Assembly: GCA_002025645.1 (NCBI GenBank)
Contig: CP018783.1
Coordinates: 3,038,001 to 3,102,000, forward strand
Length of the DNA: 64,000 nucleotides
Reading direction: 5' to 3'
Source: Curtobacterium pusillum
Lineage (GTDB): Bacteria; Actinomycetota; Actinomycetes; Actinomycetales; Microbacteriaceae
Numbering within the stretch: the first letter of the stretch is position 1; every line of letters begins with the position of its first letter. The notes below the pieces were generated by a model, which worked only from the letters and a program-made list of their open reading frames with translations, was not told where the DNA came from and searched no databases. The position numbers were made by a program, and so were the translations under genes. Below, piece by piece: positions 1-8,926 of the stretch.

Positions 1-62
1 AACGAAAGTCGTCACGGTGTTGTCGTTCCCTGTCACTGGAGTTGCGGGCACTGGAGTCGCGG

Positions 63-767
63 TCACTTGACCAGCGTCGACTCGATCACGGAGGTGAAGA
101 AGGTGAGGCCGTCCGTGCCGGAGGCCATCGCCGCGGGGGTGTCCGGGCCGAAGCCGGGCTCCGTCGCGTGCTCGGGGTGCGGCATGAGGCCGACGACGTT
201 GCCGCGCTCGTTCGAGACTCCGGCGATGTCGTCGATCGACCCGTTCGGGTTCACGCCGACGTAGCGGAACACGACCTGGCCGTTGTCCTCGATGCGCTTG
301 ATCTCGTCGGGATCCGCCACGAAGCGGCCGTCGGCGTTCTTCAGCGGGATGGTGATCTCCTGCTGGGCGGTGAAGCCCGAGGTCCACGCGGTCGCGGTCG
401 TCTCGACGCGGAGCTTCTGGTCGCGGCGGATGAACTGCTGGTGCGCGTTGCGGGTGTGCGCGCCGGGGACCAGACGGGCCTCGGCCAGCATCTGGAACCC
501 GTTGCAGATGCCGAGCACGGGCATGCCCTTGCCGGCGGCGTCGATGACCTCGGCCATGATCGGAGCCTTCGCGGCGATCGCACCGGCACGCAGGTAGTCG
601 CCGTAGGAGAACCCGCCGGGCAGGACGATGGCGTCGACACCCTGGAGGTCGTGGTCGCCGTGCCAGAGCGCGACGGGGTCGGCACCGGCGAGACGGACGG
701 CGCGCTGGGCGTCGCGGTCGTCGAGCGAGCCCGGGAACGTGATGACGCCGATCCGCATCGAGGTCAC
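63..767 (-). CDS. purQ: Phosphoribosylformylglycinamidine synthase, glutaminase subunit PurQ
   Basis: Supplies ammonia from glutamine to the FGAM synthase complex (PurL-PurQ-PurS) at step four of purine synthesis. The 234-residue protein opens with the class I glutamine amidotransferase strand [10 protein letters not shown], has the nucleophile elbow GICNGFQML with its Cys, and ends with the His/Glu region [12 protein letters not shown] chose the GTG at 767 because it forms a GTGA overlap with the purS stop; an ATG three codons inside (758) is the alternative. Cotranscribed with purS. purL is not in the window and may lie beyond the left edge. Confidence 0.96.
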   Translation of the reverse strand: MTSMRIGVITFPGSLDDRDAQRAVRLAGADPVALWHGDHDLQGVDAIVLPGGFSYGDYLRAGAIAAKAPIMAEVIDAAGKGMPVLGICNGFQMLAEARLVPGAHTRNAHQQFIRRDQKLRVETTATAWTSGFTAQQEITIPLKNADGRFVADPDEIKRIEDNGQVVFRYVGVNPNGSIDDIAGVSNERGNVVGLMPHPEHATEPGFGPDTPAAMASGTDGLTFFTSVIESTLVK

Positions 768-1015
768 TGGCCTTCGACCGTCACGGACACGACGTCCTCG
801 ATGACGGCGTTGGAGAAGACGTCCGCGGCGATCGCGCGGACCTCGTCGAGCTTGGCGTCGTCGACCGGGCCGTCGACGGCCACCTCGAAGCGCTTGCCGA
901 TGCGGACGTTGGTCAGGTCGGCCTTGCCGAGACGGGCCAGGGCGTTGCCCACGGCCTTTCCCTGCGGGTCGAGGATCTCGGCCTTGGGCATGACCTCGAC
1001 GACGATCGTTGGCAC
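764..1015 (-). CDS. purS: Phosphoribosylformylglycinamidine synthase subunit PurS
   Basis: Small (83 aa) structural subunit that docks PurQ onto PurL. It shows the family pattern [17 protein letters not shown] near the N-terminus and a C-terminal strand ending [13 protein letters not shown]. The start is GTG at 1015, giving [12 protein letters not shown] lies about 8 bases upstream. A longer reading frame continues upstream but is arginine-rich and unlike any PurS. The stop overlaps the purQ start, so translation is probably coupled. Divergent from the PadR gene at 1161. Confidence 0.95.
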   Translation of the reverse strand: MPTIVVEVMPKAEILDPQGKAVGNALARLGKADLTNVRIGKRFEVAVDGPVDDAKLDEVRAIAADVFSNAVIEDVVSVTVEGQ

Positions 1016-1088
1016 GTGTTCACTCCAGCGCTTCGGGGGTGGGTGGGACCCGACCAGTCTAAGCGGCGCGCGCGGCGCGCCGAACCGC

Positions 1089-1129
1089 TTGTGGAGAACA
1101 CATCCAAGGCGTATATTCCAAGTCGAATA
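1089..1129 (+). promoter_or_regulatory. Promoter and probable PadR operator
   Basis: TTGTGG (1089-1094), a 17-base spacer and TATATT (1112-1117) make a good sigma-70-type promoter for the padR-efflux pair. An inverted repeat TATTC-N6-GAATA (1114-1129) overlaps the -10 element, where a repressor would block initiation. Autoregulation by the adjacent PadR is inference. Confidence 0.6.
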
Positions 1130-1160
1130 GTCCACACGGAACACTGACCTGGAGGCACGG

Positions 1161-1775
1161 ATGACGTCGATCACGCCGCTCGCGTTCGCCGCGCTGGGGC
1201 TCCTCGCCGAGGCGCCGATGCACCCGTACGAGATGTTCCAGACGATGCTCCAGCGGCGGGAGGACCAGAACGTCAAGGTCCGGCCGAGCACGCTCTACCA
1301 CCAGATCGGACGGCTGGTCGACCTCGGGTACGCCGAAGCGCTCGGCACCGCTCGCGAGGGCAACCGGCCGGAACGCACCACCTACGCGATCACCGACCAC
1401 GGCCGGACCGCGCTCGAGGACGGTCTCCGCCGCATGATCGCCGAGCCGGCGGACGAGTACCCGGAGTTCCAACTCGCCGTCTCGCACATCGACAACCTGA
1501 CCGCCGAGGACGCGGTGACCGCCCTGCGGGCACGCGCCGACGCGCTCCGGGGCGAACGCGAGGAGTACGACCGGGCCGCCACGGGCCTCCAGGCCAAACA
1601 GCTGGCGGGCCGCTTCTGGCTCGACGTGTCGTACGTCCGTGCCATGCTCACCGCGCAGATCGAGTGGCTCTCCGGGACCGCCGACCGGATCGCGCGCGGC
1701 GACGTCCCCTGGGACGGTCCGGCCGTCCCCACCGACTCAGCACCCCCCACGAACAGCAAGGAACACACCCGATGA
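1161..1775 (+). CDS. PadR family transcriptional regulator
   Basis: Winged-helix repressor of 204 residues. The N-terminal PadR domain (about 5-85) contains LAFAALGLLAEAPMHPYEM and the wing-helix text RPSTLYHQIGRLVDLGYAEA; a helical PadR C-terminal domain follows to about residue 180. Its stop overlaps the start of the DHA2 transporter by ATGA, so the pair is translationally coupled and it very likely controls the pump. CTGGAGGCACGG, the recurrent 12-mer of this window, lies immediately before the ATG and supplies the GGAGG ribosome binding site. Confidence 0.92.
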   Translation: MTSITPLAFAALGLLAEAPMHPYEMFQTMLQRREDQNVKVRPSTLYHQIGRLVDLGYAEALGTAREGNRPERTTYAITDHGRTALEDGLRRMIAEPADEYPEFQLAVSHIDNLTAEDAVTALRARADALRGEREEYDRAATGLQAKQLAGRFWLDVSYVRAMLTAQIEWLSGTADRIARGDVPWDGPAVPTDSAPPTNSKEHTR

Positions 1776-3400
1776 CCACCGTCACGCCTCCGCGGACGAC
1801 CGAGAAGAAGCCCTGGCCCGCACTCTGGGCACTCGTCGTCGGCTTCTTCATGATCCTCGTCGACTCGACCATCGTGTCGGTCGCGACCCCCACCATCGCC
1901 GCGAAGCTCCACGCGGACATCAACTCGGTGATCTGGGTGACGAGCGCGTACCTGCTCGCCTACGCCGTGCCGCTGCTCATCACCGGCCGCCTGGGTGACC
2001 GGTTCGGCCCGAAGATCCTGTACCAGGTCGGTCTCGTCGTCTTCACGCTGTCGAGCCTCTGGTGCGGCCTGGCCGGGTCCATCGAGGTGCTCATCATCGC
2101 CCGCGTCGTGCAGGGCCTCGGCGCCGCGATGATGACGCCGCAGACGATGGCCGTCATCACGCGCATCTTCCCGCCGCAGAACCGCGGTGCGGCGATGGGC
2201 CTCTGGGGCGCGGTCGCCGGCGTCGCCTCGCTCGTCGGACCGATTGTCGGCGGCCTGCTCGTCGACGGCTTCGGCTGGGAGTGGATCTTCTTCGTGAACG
2301 TCCCGGTGGGCATCGTCGCGTTCGTCCTCGCGCAGCGCTTCGTCCCGACGTTCGAGCGGCACGGGCACCGCTTCGACTACCTCGGCATCGTGCTGAGCGC
2401 GGTCGGCATGTTCCTGCTCGTGTTCGGCATCCAGGAGGGCGAGACCTACGACTGGGGCACCATCACGGGGCCGATCTCGGTCTGGTCGCTCATCATCGCG
2501 GGCATCGTCGTGCTCGTCGCGTTCGTGGTGTGGCAGGGCGTCCAGAAGGGTGAGCCGCTGCTGCCGCTCGGCCTGTTCAAGGACCGGAACTTCACCCTGG
2601 CGAACATCGCCATCACCGCCGTGGGCGTCGCGATCTCCTCGTTCGCGCTGCCGATCATGCTGTGGGCGCAGGACGTCCTGACGTTCAGCCCGACCCAGGC
2701 GGCGCTGCTGCTCGTCCCCCAGGCCGTGCTGTCCGCGGGCCTCGCGCCGCTCGTCGGCAAGAACCTCAACCGCTGGAGCCTCCGCTGGGTCGCCGCGTTC
2801 GGGCTCGCCTGCTTCTCGGGTGCGCTCTTCTGGTTCGGGGCGCTCCTGGCGTCCGGTGCCGACTGGGGTTGGGTGCTGCTGCCGTCGACGCTGCTCGGCC
2901 TCGCCAACGCGTGCATGTGGGGACCGCTCTCGGTCTCCGCGACGCGCAACCTGCCGCCGAAGCTCGCCGGTGCGGGCTCTGGCGTCTACAACACCACGCG
3001 CCAGATCGGTGCCGTCCTCGGCTCCGCCGGCATCGCGGCGCTGATCGAGGCCCGCATCACGGCGAACTTCCCCGCCTCGACCGGTGGCACGAGCGCCGGG
3101 GGAGCGGAACAGCAGGTCGGGGCGCTCCCCGGGTTCCTGCAGCAGCCGTTCGCCACCGCGATGGGGCAGTCGCTCGTCCTGCCGGCCGTGGTGCTCGTCG
3201 TCGCGATCGTGGCGGCGTTGTTCCTGGCGAAGCCGAAGCAGACCGTGGCCTGGCAGCAGACCGGCTCGGTCACGACCCAGCCCGACGCCGCCGGTGCGCC
3301 GGCCGAGCAAGTCGGTGCGCACGCGGCCGCTGCGGCTCCGGTCACCGCCGAGCAGGAACTGGCCGCGACCGACCACCACGGGCGGCACGCGGGCGAGTAG
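1772..3400 (+). CDS. DHA2-type MFS drug efflux transporter (EmrB/QacA family)
   Basis: Proton-driven multidrug exporter, 542 residues and about 14 membrane segments as expected of DHA2. Visible landmarks are the first helix ending DSTIVSVATPTIA, motif A GRLGDRFGPK after helix 2, and motif C-like GPIVGGLLVDGFGWEWIFF. The soluble tail after about residue 480 is Ala/Gln-rich and looks disordered. The ATG at 1772 lies inside the PadR stop (ATGA); the longer frame from 1664 is an upstream extension over padR. Substrate unknown; regulated by the coupled PadR by inference. Confidence 0.93.
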   Translation: MTTVTPPRTTEKKPWPALWALVVGFFMILVDSTIVSVATPTIAAKLHADINSVIWVTSAYLLAYAVPLLITGRLGDRFGPKILYQVGLVVFTLSSLWCGLAGSIEVLIIARVVQGLGAAMMTPQTMAVITRIFPPQNRGAAMGLWGAVAGVASLVGPIVGGLLVDGFGWEWIFFVNVPVGIVAFVLAQRFVPTFERHGHRFDYLGIVLSAVGMFLLVFGIQEGETYDWGTITGPISVWSLIIAGIVVLVAFVVWQGVQKGEPLLPLGLFKDRNFTLANIAITAVGVAISSFALPIMLWAQDVLTFSPTQAALLLVPQAVLSAGLAPLVGKNLNRWSLRWVAAFGLACFSGALFWFGALLASGADWGWVLLPSTLLGLANACMWGPLSVSATRNLPPKLAGAGSGVYNTTRQIGAVLGSAGIAALIEARITANFPASTGGTSAGGAEQQVGALPGFLQQPFATAMGQSLVLPAVVLVVAIVAALFLAKPKQTVAWQQTGSVTTQPDAAGAPAEQVGAHAAAAAPVTAEQELAATDHHGRHAGE

Positions 3401-3411
3401 TCCCGCGCACC

Positions 3412-3449
3412 GACGAGCCCCGCGCTGCCCCTGCAGTGCGGGGCTCGTC
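3412..3449 (+). terminator. Hairpin terminator after the efflux gene
   Basis: Perfect 12-bp stem GACGAGCCCCGC / GCGGGGCTCGTC with a 14-base loop, 11 bases after the transporter stop. There is no clear U-tract. Confidence 0.6.
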
Positions 3450-3473
3450 CGCGTCCGGGGTCAGGCGGCGCAA

Positions 3474-3537
3474 GGTGCGAGCTTCCGCGCAGTGTGCGAG
3501 GGCGCGGCGCTCCCACGGTGCGCGGAACCTCGCACAC
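3474..3537. repeat. Interrupted palindrome, family III
   Basis: Arms GGTGCGAGCTTCCGCGCA (3474-3491) and TGCGCGGAACCTCGCAC (3519-3535) pair with one mismatch and bracket a second GTGTGCGAG. The same GTGCGAGGTTCCGCG / CGGAACCTCGCAC text recurs at 30147-30292. It sits in the convergent gap between the efflux gene and the CtaG-like gene. Confidence 0.6.
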
Positions 3538-3586
3538 TGCGGAACGACCTGACCGACACGACGCGACGCGCGGCCCCGCGCGCGGC

Positions 3587-4417
3587 TCACCCGCGGCGCT
3601 GCAGGTGCGCCCGGGTGAGCTCCTCCATCTCCTCGTCGGTGAGGGCGTCGATCGTGCGGGCCTCGCGGCGATCGGTGCGCTGCCACCGGATGAAGAGCGA
3701 GATGAGCACCGGGATGTCCGCGACCTCGGCGATGAACCAGAGGAGATCGCCCGCCAGGTGCTGATCGCGCAACGGTGACGGGAACCACGGCTGCCCGACC
3801 GCCTGCACCACCGACCCGTCGAGCACGTGGTTCGTGATCCGCAGGACGATGCCCGGGATCGCGTCCGCCATCAGTTCGACGAAGGCCAGCAGGAACTCGA
3901 CCGTGACGAACGTCGAGGAGCGCAGGACGCCCGGCTCGGACAGCGGCGTGAGGAGCGTGAAGCCCAGCACGGGCACGAGCACCGTGATCGCGGTGGCCCA
4001 GACCGGGGACTCCCGGATGGTCGCCGCGAACGGGGTGAGCAGCACGCAGAACAGCGCGAGGGCGACCAGGGGCGAGACGATCGCGTTGCCGAGGAACCGC
4101 GCCGGACGCGACCGCAGCATGGCGGTGGCGGTCTGCGCGAGGCGATCCGGGCCTCCAGTCCGCAGCAACGAGACGGGCGCGGCGAACGCGGCGAAGGTGG
4201 GGACCGCGAAGAAGAGCAGGGCGAGGCGCAGCACGAACGCCCAGCGGAGCTGCTGGTCGTGGACGCCGACGATGCCGAACTGCAGGATCCCGAACAGGAC
4301 GAGCGCGCCGAGGAACGCGAGGCTCCGCCACCACGGCCAGCGGGCACCGCGGCGTGCAGCGCCGACCACCCACCACCCGTACGTGATCGCGGCCACCCCG
4401 ATGAGCACCGCTGCCAA
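3587..4417 (-). CDS. Cytochrome c oxidase assembly factor CtaG (caa3 type)
   Basis: Polytopic membrane protein of the caa3_CtaG family, connected with copper supply to cytochrome oxidase. Seven or so hydrophobic segments; family text includes YGWWVVGAARRG, QLRWAFVLRLALLFFAVP and DQHLAGDLLWFIAEVADIPVL. The annotated start is the TTG at 4417, but recognisable family sequence (PWTPEFWSIWHVDP) continues upstream in frame to an ACG at 4462. That ACG sits six bases after a perfect AGGAGG (4469-4474), and no ATG, GTG or TTG is available there. The true start is probably 4462, either a rare ACG or a mutated ATG. Confidence 0.82.
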   Translation of the reverse strand: MAAVLIGVAAITYGWWVVGAARRGARWPWWRSLAFLGALVLFGILQFGIVGVHDQQLRWAFVLRLALLFFAVPTFAAFAAPVSLLRTGGPDRLAQTATAMLRSRPARFLGNAIVSPLVALALFCVLLTPFAATIRESPVWATAITVLVPVLGFTLLTPLSEPGVLRSSTFVTVEFLLAFVELMADAIPGIVLRITNHVLDGSVVQAVGQPWFPSPLRDQHLAGDLLWFIAEVADIPVLISLFIRWQRTDRREARTIDALTDEEMEELTRAHLQRRG

Positions 4418-4501
4418 CGGGTCGACGTGCCAGATGCTCCAGAACTCGGGTGTCCACGGCGTGGGGTGCCTCCTGCGGATCGTGCTGCCGACGACAATCC
4501 T

Positions 4502-4536
4502 CCGCCCGCAGCACCTCCGCAGGGGGCTGCGGGCGG
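4502..4536 (-). terminator. Hairpin terminator after the acyltransferase gene
   Basis: 11-bp perfect stem CCGCCCGCAGC / GCTGCGGGCGG with a 13-base loop, just 3' of the acyltransferase stop and upstream of the CtaG-like gene. It suggests the two genes are separate transcription units. Confidence 0.6.
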
Positions 4537-4547
4537 TGAGAACCGGT

Positions 4548-5855
4548 TCAGATCCGCGTGACTCCCCGGGCCGGCACCGTCTTCGTCAGCAGCCACACGC
4601 CGGCGGGGACGAGCAGTGCACCGAGCAGGGCGACGCCGAACGACAGGTGCAACTGCATGACGACGAACGCGGGGCCGATCGTGCAGAGCGCGGCGACGGT
4701 GAGCACCGGCCACGCGGGGCGGTCGGCTCCGGGCAGCAGCCGGGGGAGCGGGCGGTCGAACCACCGCAGGCCGCGTGCGACCGCCAACGCCACGCCGAGC
4801 AGGACGACCAGAGCGACCGCACGCGTGGCCCACCACGGCGCCGAACCCGGGTCGGGGAACGGCACACCGACGAGCAACGCCACACCGTTCAGCGCGATGA
4901 ACAGCGGCAGGTGCCACAGGTAGATCGTCATTCCGTCGCGGCCGAGCACGAAGACCGCCCCCTGCGCTGCACGGGTCCGCATCAGCCGGGTGAGCGGCGC
5001 GTGCACGACCTGCACCAGGCAGGCCTGGCTGATCGCGAGGACCGCGAGCGGCAGCATCGGCGGGTTGAGGTCCTGCAGCATGTCCGGCGCCCACAGCCCG
5101 ATCGACGTCATCGGGACGAGCAGCGCGTACCCGGCGGCGGCCACGACCACGAGCAGGAAGCGGGACCGTCGTGCGAACCACCCGTCGGCCCAGAGGAAGC
5201 CGATCTGCTGCGCGAACAGCCACACCGGTCCGAGGTTGAGCAGCCCGACCTCGGCGGCGCCGGTCGCGAACCGCAGGGCGTCGACGGCGGCGGCGAGGAG
5301 GAACAGCACCCCGAGGGTTCGCCAGGGGGCGCGTTCGTGCAGTCGCGCCATGAACGGCACGCAGCACTGCGTGATGCCGTAGGCGGCGAGGAACCAGAGC
5401 GGTGACCCGATGCCGAACGCGACCTCGGCCAGCAGCTCCGGCGGGGTCCCGAGCGCCGTCGCGATGCCGAGCCCGATCGCGAGGACGGCGAACAGGGGGA
5501 TCGCGGGGCGGAAGAGCCGGACGAGGCGGGTGGCGACGTAGTCGCGGGCGCCGCCGCCCCGCGCGACCGTGCTCCGCCACCCGACCGCACTGGCGAACCC
5601 GCCGACCACGAAGAACAGCGGCATCACCTGGCCGATCCAGGTCGCGGTCACGTACCAGGGGAGTTCCTGGAGCGGGCTCGTCACCGCGATGCCGTCCGGT
5701 CCGGCGGCGACACCGACCATCGTGACGTGCACGAAGACGACGAGGACGACGCACGCCGTCCGGATGAGGTCGACGACCAGGTCCCGCTTCGCGATGATCC
5801 CCCGGACGTCCTGAGCGCGGTTCGCCTGCACGGGCAGGCTCTGCTTCGTGGACAT
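4548..5855 (-). CDS. Membrane acyltransferase, acyltransferase 3 (OafA/WecH-like) family
   Basis: Integral membrane O-acyltransferase of 435 residues with about ten to eleven membrane segments. The first helix carries RDLVVDLIRTACVVLVVFVHV, with the conserved Arg and His of the family, followed by QVMPLFFVVGGFASAVGW. Such enzymes acylate envelope sugars or lipids; this substrate cannot be told from sequence. The ATG at 5855 lies six bases from a TAGCGT -10 element, implying a leaderless mRNA. No obvious partner gene alongside. Confidence 0.88.
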   Translation of the reverse strand: MSTKQSLPVQANRAQDVRGIIAKRDLVVDLIRTACVVLVVFVHVTMVGVAAGPDGIAVTSPLQELPWYVTATWIGQVMPLFFVVGGFASAVGWRSTVARGGGARDYVATRLVRLFRPAIPLFAVLAIGLGIATALGTPPELLAEVAFGIGSPLWFLAAYGITQCCVPFMARLHERAPWRTLGVLFLLAAAVDALRFATGAAEVGLLNLGPVWLFAQQIGFLWADGWFARRSRFLLVVVAAAGYALLVPMTSIGLWAPDMLQDLNPPMLPLAVLAISQACLVQVVHAPLTRLMRTRAAQGAVFVLGRDGMTIYLWHLPLFIALNGVALLVGVPFPDPGSAPWWATRAVALVVLLGVALAVARGLRWFDRPLPRLLPGADRPAWPVLTVAALCTIGPAFVVMQLHLSFGVALLGALLVPAGVWLLTKTVPARGVTRI

Positions 5856-5861
5856 GTCCGG

Positions 5862-5867
5862 ACGCTA
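5862..5867 (-). promoter_or_regulatory. Leaderless -10 element for the acyltransferase
   Basis: TAGCGT on the minus strand, six bases before the ATG at 5855. This spacing puts transcription start at or next to the start codon. Confidence 0.55.
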
Positions 5868-6024
5868 GCGCGAGGTCGCGCGGTCCCAGCGTCGTTCCAG
5901 CAGATCGCGACGGGATCGTGACACTTCGTATTCCGGTTGCGGCATGCGTCGACGTCGCCACCAAGCCACCCTGCTGGTGTACAGTGGCCGTGTTGTCTTG
6001 ATCTCTGCAAAAGAAAGGCTCAGC

Positions 6025-6471
6025 ATGGACGTCGACGCCGACCTGCTCCGCGCCTCCGGTCTCCGGGTCACGACACCGCGGCTCGCCGTCCTCCGGGCGA
6101 CCGAGTCGATGCCGCACGCGACTGCCGACGACATCGTCACGGCGCTCGCCGCAGAGCTGCCCACCACGAGTCACCAGGCCGTGTACGGCGTCCTCGCGGC
6201 GCTCACCGGCGTCGGACTGGTCCGCCGGATCGAGCCGGCCGGCAGCCCCGCCCGGTACGAACGCCGGACGGGCGACAACCACCACCACGTCGTCTGCACG
6301 ATGTGCGGTGCGATCGAGGACGTCGACTGCGCCGTCGGGCACGCGCCCTGCCTCACCCCGTCGGAGACCCACGGCTTCGCGGTCACCACCGCCGAGGTCA
6401 CGTACTGGGGCATCTGCGAGCGGTGCGCTGCGGCCGAGCGCGAGGACGCCGCAGCGCCCGTCACTGCCTGA
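6025..6471 (+). CDS. Fur family regulator (FurA/PerR-like)
   Basis: Metal-dependent repressor of 148 residues. The DNA-binding half carries GLRVTTPRLAVLRATESMPHATADDI; the dimer/metal half has DNHHHVVCTMCGAIEDVDC and a second pair CERC, the two CxxC motifs of structural zinc binding. I start at the ATG at 6025, eleven bases after AAGAAAGG, instead of the longer frame at 5944, whose extra residues are basic and unlike Fur. The catalase gene follows 90 bases later on the same strand, the usual FurA/PerR-catalase pairing, so peroxide-responsive control is likely. Confidence 0.93.
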   Translation: MDVDADLLRASGLRVTTPRLAVLRATESMPHATADDIVTALAAELPTTSHQAVYGVLAALTGVGLVRRIEPAGSPARYERRTGDNHHHVVCTMCGAIEDVDCAVGHAPCLTPSETHGFAVTTAEVTYWGICERCAAAEREDAAAPVTA

Positions 6472-6561
6472 TCGCACCGCGATCCTCGGCGACCAGCCGA
6501 GGTCCCCCTGAACCACCCGAGCACCCCTGACCGAACCAACCGTTCCACCCAAGGAGGAACC

Positions 6562-8091
6562 GTGTCCGACCAGAACACGACGCCCGGCCAGCCGGCCGGC
6601 ACCCCCACCACGACGACCAACTCCGGTGCCCCCGTCTCGAGCGACCAGCACTCCATGGGTGTCGGCGCCGACGGCCCCCTCGCGCTGCACGACCACTACC
6701 TCGTCGAGAAGCTCGCCCAGTTCAACCGTGAGCGCGTCCCGGAGCGGGTCGTGCACGCCAAGGGCGGCGGCGCGTTCGGTACCTTCACCGTCACGCAGGA
6801 CATCAGCCGCTTCACCCGTGCCGCGTTCCTGCAGCCGGGCAAGCAGACCGAGATGCTCGCCCGCTTCTCGTCCGTCGCCGGCGAGCAGGGCTCCCCGGAC
6901 ACCTGGCGCGACCCCCGTGGCTTCGCGCTGAAGTTCTACACCGAAGAGGGCAACTACGACCTCGTCGGCAACAACACCCCCGTCTTCTTCATCCGCGACG
7001 GCATCAAGTTCCCGGACTTCATCCGCTCGCAGAAGCGCCTGCCGGGTTCGCACCTGCGCGACCACGACATGCAGTGGGACTTCTGGACCCTGTCGCCCGA
7101 GTCGGCCCACCAGGTCACGTGGCTGATGGGCGACCGCGGTCTGCCGGCGTCGTGGCGCGAGATGGACGGCTTCGGCTCGCACACCTACCAGTGGATCAAC
7201 GCCGAGGGCGAGCGCTTCTGGGTGAAGTACCACTTCCTCACCGAGCAGGGCCACAAGACCCTCACGCAGCAGGATGCCGACCGCATCGCGGGTGAGGACG
7301 CGGACTTCCACATCCGTGACCTCCACGCCGCCATCGAGCGCGGCGACAACCCGCGCTGGACCCTCAAGGTGCAGGTCATGCCCTACGAGGACGCCGCGGG
7401 CTACCGCTTCAACCCGTTCGATCTGACGAAGGTGTGGCCGCACGCGGACTACCCCCTCATCGAGGTCGGCACGATGGAGCTCAACCGCAACCCGGAGAAC
7501 TACTTCGCGCAGATCGAGCAGGCGACCTTCGCCCCGTCGAACTTCGTGCCCGGCATCGCGGCCAGCCCGGACAAGATGCTCCTCGCGCGCATCTTCAGCT
7601 ACGCGGACGCACACCGCTACCGCGTCGGCACGAACCACGCGCAGCTGCCGGTGAACGCCCCGAAGAACGAGGTGCACTCGTACTCGAAGGACGGCGCCAT
7701 GCGCTTCGACTTCCAGAAGTCCGAGGTGCCGGTGTACGCCCCGAACTCGCTCGGTGGTGCGCACGCCGACCCCGCCGTGACGGACGACACCCCGGGCTGG
7801 GAGTCCGACGGAGCACTGCAGCGCTCCGCCGCGACGCTGCACCCGGAGGACGACGACTTCGGCCAGGCCGGCACCCTCGTGCGCGAGGTCCTCGACGACG
7901 CCGCCCGCGAGCGCCTGGTCGGCAACATCGCCGGACACGTCTCGAAGGTGACGCGCGACGACCTGCGCGAGCGCGTGTTCGCCTACTGGACCAACGTCGA
8001 CGCCGACCTGGGCGCGCGCGTGCGCGCCGCGGTGTCGCCGAGCGCCCCGGGCTCGAACGAGGACCCGGAGAAGGTCGCGGTCGAGGCGTAA
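6562..8091 (+). CDS. katA: Heme catalase (clade 3 small subunit)
   Basis: Decomposes hydrogen peroxide. The 509-residue protein has the distal His region [13 protein letters not shown] (about residue 66), the Asn region [12 protein letters not shown] and the proximal heme Tyr in [14 protein letters not shown]. About 30 Thr/Pro-rich residues precede the catalase core. Start is GTG at 6562 behind a strong AAGGAGGAAC. Paired with the Fur-type regulator just upstream, and followed by a large palindrome (8109-8156) that probably ends the transcript. Confidence 0.97.
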   Translation: MSDQNTTPGQPAGTPTTTTNSGAPVSSDQHSMGVGADGPLALHDHYLVEKLAQFNRERVPERVVHAKGGGAFGTFTVTQDISRFTRAAFLQPGKQTEMLARFSSVAGEQGSPDTWRDPRGFALKFYTEEGNYDLVGNNTPVFFIRDGIKFPDFIRSQKRLPGSHLRDHDMQWDFWTLSPESAHQVTWLMGDRGLPASWREMDGFGSHTYQWINAEGERFWVKYHFLTEQGHKTLTQQDADRIAGEDADFHIRDLHAAIERGDNPRWTLKVQVMPYEDAAGYRFNPFDLTKVWPHADYPLIEVGTMELNRNPENYFAQIEQATFAPSNFVPGIAASPDKMLLARIFSYADAHRYRVGTNHAQLPVNAPKNEVHSYSKDGAMRFDFQKSEVPVYAPNSLGGAHADPAVTDDTPGWESDGALQRSAATLHPEDDDFGQAGTLVREVLDDAARERLVGNIAGHVSKVTRDDLRERVFAYWTNVDADLGARVRAAVSPSAPGSNEDPEKVAVEA

Positions 8092-8108
8092 GCCCCGGTC
8101 GGCCCCCT

Positions 8109-8156
8109 GACGGACGGGAGGCACGGTGCCAGCTGGCACCGTGCCTCCCGTCCGTC
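8109..8156. terminator. Family I palindrome, copy 1; likely katA terminator
   Basis: Perfect 22-bp stem (8109-8130 with 8135-8156) and loop AGCT. The stem core reads GACGGGAGGCACGGTGCC. TTCTTG follows. Near-identical copies lie at 25757-25804 and 47949-47992. Confidence 0.75.
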
Positions 8157-8189
8157 GTTCTTGTCGCCTTCTCGGGCCGTGCGCGGCCT

Positions 8190-8229
8190 GACGACGTCTG
8201 CGCACGTTCCACCGTGTGCAGACGTCGTC
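8190..8229. terminator. Hairpin at the 3' end of the NodA-like gene
   Basis: 17-bp stem GACGACGTCTGCGCACG / CGTGTGCAGACGTCGTC with one mismatch and a six-base loop. It lies between convergent katA and the NodA-like gene and would serve the latter. Confidence 0.6.
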
Positions 8230-8254
8230 CTGCTGCGCAGGACCGTCGCGGCCG

Positions 8255-8821
8255 CTAGACCTGCTGGCCGTTCAGCCAGATCGGGCCGGCCGGCCAGTCC
8301 TCCAGGCGCTCGGCGACCGGCAGGACCATCCAGCCGCCCTGGTCGGTCATCGGCAGGCCCGCGCCCTCGGCGGTGAACGCCGTGTAGTCGGCGACGACGT
8401 CGTCGAACACCTGCCAGCCGAGGTTCGCGTAGAAGGGCACGCGGTTCTCACCCGCGCCGAGGAAGCCGTAGGGGACCCGGAGCCCCTCGAGCACGGCGTG
8501 CGCGCGCTCCATCAGCTCGCGGCCCTTGCCCGTTCCCTGCAGCCGCGGTGAGACCGCGACGAGACCGGTGTCGCCGACCAGGACGTCGCGTCCGCCGACC
8601 GTGACGAACATGCGGCGGATCCCGACGTGCGCGAGGACGACGTCGTCCGCGTCGCGGGCGAGCACCCGGCGCTCGGGCTGCATGCCCGCCCAGCTGCGGC
8701 CGCCCACGTACCAGTGCGACCAGTCGGGGAAGGCCTGCCCGAGCAGCGCTGCGATCGCCTCGTGGTCGGGGAGCGACAGCGTGCTCTCCTCGACCACCTC
8801 CCACCGGATGTCTTCAGTCAC
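8255..8821 (-). CDS. NodA-like N-acyltransferase (GNAT fold)
   Basis: 188-residue protein that resembles rhizobial nodulation protein NodA along its whole length. Landmarks I recognise: an opening WEVVEESTLSLPDH like NodA's W..CWE.EL...DH, then GGRSWAGMQPERRVLARD at about 40, AHVGIRRMFVTVGGRDVLVGD, a GLVAVSPRLQGTGKG acetyl-CoA-type loop, LRVPYGFLG, and a C-terminal VLPVAERLEDWPAG matching NodA's conserved ending. NodA transfers a fatty acyl chain to chitooligosaccharide; no nodB or nodC is nearby, so the substrate here is unknown. A plain GNAT acetyltransferase is the conservative alternative. Start GTG at 8821. Confidence 0.8.
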   Translation of the reverse strand: MTEDIRWEVVEESTLSLPDHEAIAALLGQAFPDWSHWYVGGRSWAGMQPERRVLARDADDVVLAHVGIRRMFVTVGGRDVLVGDTGLVAVSPRLQGTGKGRELMERAHAVLEGLRVPYGFLGAGENRVPFYANLGWQVFDDVVADYTAFTAEGAGLPMTDQGGWMVLPVAERLEDWPAGPIWLNGQQV

Positions 8822-8926
8822 GGGTCCATCCTGCCGGAACTCGCGGACACGGGTTGCCCCGGCCGACTGAACGGTAATACGTTAACGGCAACGCCAGGGT
8901 GGCGTGTGAAACGAGGGGAGTGATCG

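Noticed and set aside
1..62. Coding sequence at the left edge
   Set aside because: Only 62 bases; two copies of CACTGGAGT-like text are visible but no reading frame can be supported.
1382..3388. A 668-codon minus-strand frame opposite the efflux gene
   Set aside because: Composition is Arg/Asp/Gly/His-rich and mirrors the third positions of the real gene; no start signal or domain.
3871..8205. A 1444-codon open frame on the minus strand
   Set aside because: It crosses the acyltransferase, Fur and catalase genes in the wrong frame and translates to Arg/Ala/Gly-rich sequence without domains; it is open because the GC-rich DNA has few stops.
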